Assembly (NCBI GenBank): GCA_036009625.1
Contig: DASYLJ010000193.1
Location: 1-64,000, forward strand
From: DASYLJ01 sp036009625
GTDB lineage: Bacteria; Desulfobacterota; Binatia; DP-6
DNA: 64,000 nt
Direction: 5' to 3'
Positions 8,371-14,734 of this stretch are shown here, piece by piece. The stretch's first letter is position 1. Each line of letters opens with the position of its first letter. Below the pieces are notes generated by a model, which was given only the letters and a program-made list of their open reading frames with translations, searched no databases and was not told where the DNA came from. A program made the translations under genes and the position numbers.

Positions 8371-9753
8371 ATGCTGGGACGTCAGCGCGACCTCGACGCC
8401 GTCCATGCCGCCCTCACCGGCTGGCTCGCCAGCAAGCTGCCCGAGGCGCGCGACGTCGCGCTGTCGTCGCTCAAGGCGCCGAAGGCCGGCGTCTCGAACG
8501 AGACGTTCCTCTTCGAGATCACCTACACGCTGGACGGACGCCCACGGCGCGAGCGCCTCGTCGCGCGACTCCAGCCCACCGACTTCCTGGTGTTCCCCGA
8601 GTACGACCTGCGCTCGCAGTACACCATTATGGAGCGGCTCGCGGGCAGCGGCGTGCCGGTGCCGCGCGTGCGCTGGCTCGAGCTCGACACGTCGGTGCTC
8701 GGCAGCGCGTTCTACGTGATGGACGCGATCGACGGCGAGGTGCCGTCGGAGGTGCCGTCGTACCACGTGTTCGGCTGGGTGCGTGACGCCGAGCCCGCGC
8801 GTCGCCCGGGCATCTACTGGAACGGCCTCGAGGCGATGGCGAAGGTGCACGCACTCGACTGGCGCGCGCACGGTCTCGACTTCCTCGGTGTTCCCGGCCC
8901 CGGCGCCGATCCCATCACGCGCCAGCTCGACTACTACGAGCGCTTCCTCGGTTGGGTGTGCGAGGACGGCCCGCCGCAGCCCACGCTCGAAGCCGGGCTC
9001 GCGTGGTTGCGCGCCAACGCCTTCACGCCCCGTCGCGTCGGTCTCTGCTGGGGTGACTCCCGCATGCCGAACCTCATGTTCCGCGACGATCGCGTCGTCG
9101 CCGTGCTCGACTGGGAGATGGCGTTCCTCGGCGATCCGGAGAGCGACCTTGGCTGGTGGTGCTTCCTCGACTGGGCCAACAACGAGGGCTACGGCGCGCC
9201 TCACCTCGACGGCATTCCCGGCAAAGAGGAGACGCTGGCGCGCTACGCCGAGCTGACGGGCTACCCCGTCGAGCACGCGCACTGGCACGAGGCGTTCGCG
9301 GCGTTCCGCTACGGGGTCATCATGGCGCGCGTCGCGGTCCGCCTCGAAGCGATCGGCGCGACCATCCCGTCGCCCGACTTCGCCACCAACAACGTGCCGA
9401 CGCAGGCGCTGGCACGCCTGCTCGACCTGCCGCCGCCGGGCGACGCGCGCATGACGACGACGATCGCCGTGCGCGACGCCGACGCCCCGGTGCACCTGCA
9501 GTTCCGTCTCTCGGGCGACGGCGGCGGCGACTGGTACGTCGTCATCCATCGGGGTGAGGGCACGCGACATCAGGGCGTCGTCGAGACGGCCGACGCCACG
9601 CTCACGGCGGTGCACGCCGACTGGTACGCGGTGCAGACCGGCGAGCTCGACCGTCTCGCGGCCTACATGGACGGCAAGATCAAGATCGAGGGCGACCTCA
9701 CGCTCTTCATGCTGCACGAGGAGCTGATCGGCCGTCTCGGTCGGAAGGACTGA
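8371..9753 (+). CDS. APH-type phosphotransferase fused to SCP2 sterol-binding domain
   Basis: A 460-residue two-domain protein. Residues of about 1-345 are an aminoglycoside-phosphotransferase-like (ACAD10-type) kinase: SNETFLFE near the N-lobe, CWGDSRMPN with Asp229 as catalytic base, and VLDWEMAFLGDPESDLGW with metal-binding D247. Residues of about 360-455 match the SCP2 sterol-carrier fold (LQFRLSGDGGGDWYV and AYMDGKIKIEGDL). The kinase may phosphorylate a hydroxylated lipid or hydroxyacyl group delivered by SCP2; this is inference from ACAD10-type kinases. The start is 2 bases after the SDR stop. I know of each domain separately and flag the fusion as unusual. Confidence 0.85.
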   Translation: MLGRQRDLDAVHAALTGWLASKLPEARDVALSSLKAPKAGVSNETFLFEITYTLDGRPRRERLVARLQPTDFLVFPEYDLRSQYTIMERLAGSGVPVPRVRWLELDTSVLGSAFYVMDAIDGEVPSEVPSYHVFGWVRDAEPARRPGIYWNGLEAMAKVHALDWRAHGLDFLGVPGPGADPITRQLDYYERFLGWVCEDGPPQPTLEAGLAWLRANAFTPRRVGLCWGDSRMPNLMFRDDRVVAVLDWEMAFLGDPESDLGWWCFLDWANNEGYGAPHLDGIPGKEETLARYAELTGYPVEHAHWHEAFAAFRYGVIMARVAVRLEAIGATIPSPDFATNNVPTQALARLLDLPPPGDARMTTTIAVRDADAPVHLQFRLSGDGGGDWYVVIHRGEGTRHQGVVETADATLTAVHADWYAVQTGELDRLAAYMDGKIKIEGDLTLFMLHEELIGRLGRKD

Positions 9754-9754
9754 C

Positions 9755-10642
9755 ATGGCGACGACGACCCACATGGCCACTCCCGAGGACGACCGACGCC
9801 ACACCCCGGACCCGAACGCGCTCCCGCTCTGGAGCGAGAGCTTCTGGTTCCCGCTCTACGATCCCACCAGCGAGATCGGCGTCGTCTTCCGCGCCGGCAT
9901 GTACATGAAGCGCGGCGATGCGAACCTCTACCTGTTCATCACGCACCGCGGACAGGTGGTGCACACGTTCGTCGAGCACCGCGCCACGCCGCCGGCGATG
10001 GAGCCCGACGGGTTCTCGGTGGCCGGCTTCCGTCTCGAGTGGGAGAAGCCGCTCGAGCAGTTCCGGCTGCGCTACACGAACGGCACCAGCGGCTTCGACC
10101 TGCGCTGGACGGCCATGAGCCCCGTCTACAAATACCCGCACCCCGAGGACGAGCAGTTCCCGGGCCACATCGAGCAGGGCGGCACGGTGAAGGGCACGGT
10201 CACGCTCGGTGGCGTCGCGCACGAGTTCGACGGTGTCGGCCACCGCGACCACTCGTGGGCGGGCGAGCGCGACTGGACGAAGTTCCATCGCTGGACGTAC
10301 CTCTCGGGCGAGTTCCAGAATTTCTGGTTCAACGCCGTCCGCATCGATCTCGGCCCCCAGGTCGACATCCGCATCGGCTGTCTGTGGGACGGGAAGGAGC
10401 TATTGTCGCTGCAGCAGATCGAGATCGAGCCCAAGACCGTCGAGGGTGGCTCGCGGCAGACGGGCGTCGACTGCCGCATCACCGACGAGCACGGCCGCGA
10501 GCACCACATCACCGGCGAGGTGCTGGTGAACACCGCCTGCTGGATGGGCCGGACCGTCTTGAAGGACGCCATCGCCCGCTACCACTATCGCGACCAGATC
10601 GGCTACGGCATCCACGAGCACGGCTTCATCGAGGACGAGTGA
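9755..10642 (+). CDS. AttH/lipocalin-like protein of unknown function
   Basis: A 295-residue protein rich in beta strands and aromatic residues. Recognisable pieces are SFWFPLYDP near the N-terminus, VAHEFDGVGHRDHSWAGER in the middle (an HRDHSWG-like motif typical of carotenoid 1,2-hydratase/AttH-type lipocalins) and a His-rich C-terminus. The family is thought to act on or bind isoprenoid lipids; activity here is unproven. It starts one base after the preceding stop and overlaps the next start by one base (TGATG), so it belongs firmly to the SDR-SCP2 operon. Confidence 0.65.
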   Translation: MATTTHMATPEDDRRHTPDPNALPLWSESFWFPLYDPTSEIGVVFRAGMYMKRGDANLYLFITHRGQVVHTFVEHRATPPAMEPDGFSVAGFRLEWEKPLEQFRLRYTNGTSGFDLRWTAMSPVYKYPHPEDEQFPGHIEQGGTVKGTVTLGGVAHEFDGVGHRDHSWAGERDWTKFHRWTYLSGEFQNFWFNAVRIDLGPQVDIRIGCLWDGKELLSLQQIEIEPKTVEGGSRQTGVDCRITDEHGREHHITGEVLVNTACWMGRTVLKDAIARYHYRDQIGYGIHEHGFIEDE

Positions 10643-11088
10643 TGGCCGACGTCCTGCGCGCGCTGGCCGATCGCGCCGCCATCCAGGATCTCGTCACGCG
10701 CTACTTCCTCGCCTGCGACCGGCGCGATTTCGAGACGGTGACGGCCTGCTTCACCGACGACGCCGAGCTCGACTACGGCGTCTTCCGCGGCGACCGCGAG
10801 CACGTCGTCGCCTGCATCACCCGCGGCCTGACGTTCTTCCTCCACACCATGCACTTCGGCGGCAACATCCTGGTGACGCTCGACGGTGACGACGACGCAC
10901 GCTGCGAGAGCTACGCCGTCTGTTACCACCGCGTCGCATCGGGCGACGGCTTCGTCGATCGCGTTTGCGCGCTGCACTATCGCGACGTGCTCGTCCGTCG
11001 CGATGGCGCCTGGGCCATCCGCACGCGTGACGTGACGTTCGTGTGGGAACGACTCGACGCGGTGACGCTGCCGCCGTCGCCGCGCTAG
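10642..11088 (+). CDS. SnoaL-like (NTF2-fold) protein
   Basis: A 148-residue single NTF2-fold domain (DRAAIQDLVTRYFLACDRRDFETVTACFTDDAELDYG is split over the first helix and strand). Such proteins are often ketosteroid-isomerase-like, ring-hydroxylation-associated or dehydratase enzymes. His residues at LHTMHFGGN line the usual pocket region. It is last in the operon starting at 7577. Its TAG stop is shared as CTAG with the convergent Thr-rich secreted gene, so the two stops overlap by 4 bases. Confidence 0.8.
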   Translation: MADVLRALADRAAIQDLVTRYFLACDRRDFETVTACFTDDAELDYGVFRGDREHVVACITRGLTFFLHTMHFGGNILVTLDGDDDARCESYAVCYHRVASGDGFVDRVCALHYRDVLVRRDGAWAIRTRDVTFVWERLDAVTLPPSPR

Positions 11089-12416
11089 GGACAGGCCGAC
11101 GGGGCCGGCGCGTTCTTCGCCGTGAGCTTCTTGCCGGCGACGTGCTTCACGCTGCCGCCGTAGCTCGCGCAATACTTCGCGCCGCCCATGGTGAGCACCA
11201 CGTCGACGGCGGCGGGATTCACGGCGAGGTCGTGCACGAGGGCGGCGCCCTTCGCCTTCAGCTGCAGCTTGCCGGGCCGGATCTTCGCCGATGTCACTGG
11301 GCCCGACGCCTGCGACTTGTCGGCGTACTTGTAGCCCTTCCCCGAACCCTCGGCACCGATCGTCTTCCAGCCGGTGGCGGGCAGCGTGTAGGTGACGTCG
11401 AATCCACCCACCGTCGAGCGCACGCGCAGCGTCGCGCCGGCTGTGCGCGGATCGTCACCGAGCACGACGACGGCGTCCTTCGCGAGCGCCACGAGGCTCC
11501 GCTTCTGGGGCTTGCCGGCCTTGTCGCGCAGGACGAGCTTCGTCCCGAGGATCGGCTGACCTGCAACCTGCGGGATCGTCGAGGTGGTGGTGGTCGTCGG
11601 TCCGGCGACCGTCGTCGTCGTGGTGGTCGTCGTGCTGCTGCTGGTCGTGGTCGTCACGAGCGCGAGGCACGGGCCGGAGACGCACGTCACCGTGAACGCG
11701 TAGCCGCCGGTTTCGATCGGATCGACGAGCTCGGTGCCGGTGTCGTTCAGGTCCTCGATGGTGAACGCGAACGAGCCCGTGGCGTTGAAGTCGCTGCACG
11801 GCGTGCTCGTCATCGGATTGTTCGCGGCATCGAGCGTATCCAGCGTCGTGCAGCTGCCGAAGTTCTCGATGTAGAACACCGCCGTCGGATCGATTCCTCC
11901 CGAGGTACGTTCCACGTCGACGCGCAGCAGGTCCCCGTCTTGCGCGGCGACGGTGTAGAAGTCGACCTCGCCGCCCTGGTCCAGCGAGCCCGTTCCGCCG
12001 CCGTTGAGCGGCACCTCCGGCACGCCGACCGGCGCCGTGATGCTCTGCAGGAAGAGACGGTACGTCTGTCCCCCGTAGGATGGGCCCGTCGCCAGCGCCG
12101 GGACGAGGATCTGATAGTCCGCGCCCGCGAAGACATCGGCCTGCTCGATGGTGCTGACGACACCATCGCCCCCCGTGTGCGCCTGATTGCCCATGCCCAC
12201 ACGCACCAACGTGATGCTCGTGCCCGGCTCGCCGCTGACGCTCGTCAGACGGATGAACACTTCCCCGTCGACGGGCGCGGTGAAGGTATAGATGTCCTGC
12301 TCGCTCGCACTCAGCGTGCCGGTGATGGTCTGGCCGTACGTGATGGCCATGGTGTCGGCATGTGCCGGCGTCGCGAGGAACACGGCCAGGAGGAGCAGCA
12401 GGATGGCGCGCAGCAC
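11085..12416 (-). CDS. Secreted protein with Thr-rich linker and lineage-type C-terminal domain
   Basis: About 443 residues. GTG 12416 places a signal peptide (LRAILLLLLAVFLATPAHA) at the very N-terminus; longer in-frame starts would add a basic, non-signal extension. An N-terminal bacterial pre-peptidase-like beta domain (about 20-120, ITGTLSASEQDIYTF) is followed by another beta domain, then a Ser/Thr run of about 30 residues, then a C-terminal domain of about 150 residues with GW, GYKY, KIRPGKLQLKAKG and a late Cys pair. That last domain resembles the C-termini of the proteins at 36152 and 42441. Role unknown; probably surface or extracellular. Confidence 0.72.
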   Translation of the reverse strand: MLRAILLLLLAVFLATPAHADTMAITYGQTITGTLSASEQDIYTFTAPVDGEVFIRLTSVSGEPGTSITLVRVGMGNQAHTGGDGVVSTIEQADVFAGADYQILVPALATGPSYGGQTYRLFLQSITAPVGVPEVPLNGGGTGSLDQGGEVDFYTVAAQDGDLLRVDVERTSGGIDPTAVFYIENFGSCTTLDTLDAANNPMTSTPCSDFNATGSFAFTIEDLNDTGTELVDPIETGGYAFTVTCVSGPCLALVTTTTSSSTTTTTTTTVAGPTTTTTSTIPQVAGQPILGTKLVLRDKAGKPQKRSLVALAKDAVVVLGDDPRTAGATLRVRSTVGGFDVTYTLPATGWKTIGAEGSGKGYKYADKSQASGPVTSAKIRPGKLQLKAKGAALVHDLAVNPAAVDVVLTMGGAKYCASYGGSVKHVAGKKLTAKNAPAPSACP

Positions 12417-12464
12417 GGGCGACGTCCTACCGCGCCCAGCCCGCCCACGGCTAGCGCATCCGCT

Positions 12465-12494
12465 TTGCCTCCGGCGAAGCCCCGGTGCTAGCAG
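12465..12494 (+). promoter_or_regulatory. Leaderless promoter of the LLM oxidoreductase gene
   Basis: TTGCCT (12465-12470), an 18-base spacer and TAGCAG (12489-12494) lie 10 bases before ATG 12505, with no Shine-Dalgarno. No operator-like repeat is obvious. Confidence 0.5.
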
Positions 12495-12504
12495 ACGGTC
12501 CACC

Positions 12505-13587
12505 ATGGCCATTCGCTTTCCCGAGCTCGGTTTCTACACCCTCCCCGGCCGCGTCGCCGATCCGCGGCCGTTGCTCGACGAGGTCCGTGACGGCGAGCGC
12601 GCCGGCTTCGGCTCGACGTGGATCTCCGAGCGGCACGACGTGAAGGAGGCCGCCACGCTGAGCGGCGCCGCGGGGGCCGTGACCAGCGAGCTCGCCATCG
12701 CCGTCGGCGTGACCAATCCGAACACGCGGCACGTGATGCTGACGGCGGCGATCGGCTCGACCATGAGCGCGCTCACGGGTGGTCGCTTCGCGCTCGGCCT
12801 CGGCCGTGGCTTCGACATGCGCTCCGACATCTGGGGCATACCCCGCGTCACGGGTGCAATGCTCGGGGATACGGCGCAGCTCCTGCGTCGCCTCTGGGCC
12901 GGGGAGAAGGTCATGGGCCACGACGGCCCCGCCGGCCAGTTCCCGTACCTGTCCCTCGACCACGTCGTCGAGACGCCGCCGCCGCTGCTCCTGGCGGCGC
13001 TGGGTCCGCGCACCCAACGGCTCGCCGGTCGCGCGTTCGACGCGGTCCTCCTCCACTCCCACTGGACGGATGCCGCCGTCGCTGCCTGCGCGTCCCGCGT
13101 CCGGCAGGGTGCCGAGCAGGCGGGCCGCGACCCGTCGGCAGTGCAGATATGGTCGTGCCTGGTCACCGCGTGCGACCTGCCCGAGCCGGTCGAGCTGCGT
13201 CACGTCGTGCGGCGCATGACCACGTACATGCAGATTCCCGGCTACGGCGAGCTGATCGTCGACGCCAACGGCTGGGACCGTGGCGTCCTCGAACGACTGC
13301 GCGGCCACGAGCTGCTCGCCGGACGTCTCGCCGACGCCACCGAGTTCACGCTCGACGAGCTCCGCCAGCTGCGTGACCTGTATCCGCCGGAATGGCTCAC
13401 CAGCAGCAATGCCATCGGGTCGCCGGCCCACTGCGCGCAGCGCATGCTCGACCAGTTCGCGGCCGGCGCGGCCGGCATCGTCATCCACGCCAGCTCGCCA
13501 CAGGAGATGCAGGCGCTCCTCGCGGCTTACGACGCCGTGCGACCGGCCGCGCGCTTCGCGAACCGGTCGCCCGTGCCTGGTCGCTGA
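12505..13587 (+). CDS. LLM-class (probably F420-dependent) flavin oxidoreductase
   Basis: A 360-residue luciferase-like TIM-barrel oxidoreductase. Diagnostic segments are GFGSTWISER, the cis-peptide-region VGVTNPNTRHVMLTAA, GGRFALGLGRG and the C-terminal SSPQEMQALLAAY. The GVTNPNTRHP-type region resembles F420-dependent members more than FMN ones. The reaction is a hydride transfer or Baeyer-Villiger-type step on an unknown substrate. It diverges from the Thr-rich secreted gene and converges on the ferritin-like gene with a 3-base gap. Confidence 0.87.
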   Translation: MAIRFPELGFYTLPGRVADPRPLLDEVRDGERAGFGSTWISERHDVKEAATLSGAAGAVTSELAIAVGVTNPNTRHVMLTAAIGSTMSALTGGRFALGLGRGFDMRSDIWGIPRVTGAMLGDTAQLLRRLWAGEKVMGHDGPAGQFPYLSLDHVVETPPPLLLAALGPRTQRLAGRAFDAVLLHSHWTDAAVAACASRVRQGAEQAGRDPSAVQIWSCLVTACDLPEPVELRHVVRRMTTYMQIPGYGELIVDANGWDRGVLERLRGHELLAGRLADATEFTLDELRQLRDLYPPEWLTSSNAIGSPAHCAQRMLDQFAAGAAGIVIHASSPQEMQALLAAYDAVRPAARFANRSPVPGR

Positions 13588-13590
13588 CCG

Positions 13591-14079
13591 TCAGCCGTCG
13601 GCGCTGCGGCCCTCGAGGATCGCCATCACCTGCTGCACGCGCTGGCCGTGTACCGTCTCCTCGCGGCCGTTCAGCCGCAGCAGGCGCTGCACCTCCGGAT
13701 CGCTCTCGCGGTCGGCCCAGCGCTGATAGCCGACGTCTCCGTCGAGCTCGCCCTGCACGATCAGCGGCAGCATCGCCGCCGGGATCGCGTCCGGCAACGT
13801 GATGTCGTAGCGCGCGACGTCCTCGGGCCCCGGCTCGAATGCGCCGCCCAGCTTGATCGCGATGGCGCGGCGCATGCGCTCGGCATGGCCGCGCTCCTCA
13901 CGGGCATTGCGTCGCAGCAGGTCGGCGGCCTCGGAGTTACCGATGCGCGCCGCGATCATCTCGTAGAAGTCCTCGCCCGAGCGCTCCACCCGATAGAGCA
14001 GCCGCATCGCCTCGACGTCGAGTTGCTCGATCGTCGCCAGCGCCGACACGGCGGAGAAGAAGTCACGATGGTCGTTCAT
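13591..14079 (-). CDS. Ferritin-like/rubrerythrin-type diiron protein
   Basis: A 162-residue four-helix protein. Likely iron ligands are E in YRVERSGEDFY, E-x2-H in REERGHAERM, E in QGELDGDVGYQ and E-x2-H in GREETVHGQRV, matching the paired E and E-x-x-H pattern of ferritin-like domains. There is no C-terminal rubredoxin domain. It probably handles peroxide or iron in the cytosol. Shine-Dalgarno AGGGAGG precedes ATG 14079, and the start overlaps the TetR stop as ATGA, so the regulator and this gene are co-translated. Confidence 0.82.
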   Translation of the reverse strand: MNDHRDFFSAVSALATIEQLDVEAMRLLYRVERSGEDFYEMIAARIGNSEAADLLRRNAREERGHAERMRRAIAIKLGGAFEPGPEDVARYDITLPDAIPAAMLPLIVQGELDGDVGYQRWADRESDPEVQRLLRLNGREETVHGQRVQQVMAILEGRSADG

Positions 14080-14681
14080 GGAACCTCCCTGGCCCGCAGG
14101 CCGTTCAGGAATGTATCGATCTCGGCGGTGACGACGAGCAACGTCGCGTCCGCATCGTCGGCGCGGGCGAGCAGCATCGCCGCCTCGGTCACGGTCGCCA
14201 TCAACAGGTGGGCGCGGATGCGCGCCGATCCCGGCGCCACCTGCCCCGCCGCCATCGCCTGCGCGATACCGGATTCGATGAGCGCCAGCGCGTAGCGCGC
14301 GTCGATCTCGCGCCAGCGCTCCCACCCGAGCACGGCGGGGGCGTCGAGCAGGACGATGCGCTGCACCGCGGGTGCGAGGCAGCCACGCAGGAAGCCGTGA
14401 CAGCCGGCCCGCAGCCGTTCCCACGCATCGCGTCCCCCGGACGCCGCCGCCATGGAGCCGGCCATGAGACGCCGCTCCTCCTCCTCGAACACGGCCTCGA
14501 AGAGCGCCCGCTTGTCGGCGAAGTGGTGGTAGAGCGCGCCCTTGGTGACGCGCGCGCGTTGCACGACGTCGTCCAGGCTGGTGGCAGCGTAACCCCGCGT
14601 CCCGAAGGCCTTCGCGGCGCGCATCACCAGACGGGCGCGGGTGGCGTCGGAGCGAGTTTCGCGAATCGACGGGGCAGGCAT
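14076..14681 (-). CDS. TetR/AcrR-family regulator of the ferritin-like gene
   Basis: A 201-residue repressor. The N-terminal helix-turn-helix is at about residues 9-55 (ARLVMRAAKAFGTRGYAA then KGALYHHFADKRALFEAV), followed by a helical ligand domain. An in-frame ATG ten codons upstream would place the start inside one of the operators, so MPAPSIRET at 14681 is preferred. Two palindromes sit directly upstream, pointing to autorepression and control of the ferritin-like gene it overlaps. The ligand is unknown; xenobiotic or redox signals are typical of the family. Confidence 0.88.
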   Translation of the reverse strand: MPAPSIRETRSDATRARLVMRAAKAFGTRGYAATSLDDVVQRARVTKGALYHHFADKRALFEAVFEEEERRLMAGSMAAASGGRDAWERLRAGCHGFLRGCLAPAVQRIVLLDAPAVLGWERWREIDARYALALIESGIAQAMAAGQVAPGSARIRAHLLMATVTEAAMLLARADDADATLLVVTAEIDTFLNGLRAREVP

Positions 14682-14687
14682 GTCGAG

Positions 14688-14723
14688 ATACCGCCGGTAT
14701 GTAACGACCATACCGACGGTATG
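14688..14723 (-). promoter_or_regulatory. Twin TetR operators
   Basis: Two copies of the same palindrome lie in the 53-base gap: CATACCG-A-CGGTATG (14709-14723, perfect 7-base arms) and ATACCG-C-CGGTAT (14688-14700, perfect 6-base arms). Their centres (14694 and 14716) are 22 bases apart, about two helical turns, which suggests two dimers binding on one face. They are specific to this gap within the window. Confidence 0.75.
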
Positions 14724-14734
14724 TCAACCGGGCC

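Noticed and set aside
8353..9804. Open frame of 483 codons antisense to the kinase-SCP2 gene
   Set aside because: No recognisable motif; the plus strand has complete kinase motifs in the same region.
11575..11660. GTCGTC/GTGGTG tract as a DNA repeat element
   Set aside because: It encodes the Ser/Thr-rich linker of the secreted protein in frame.
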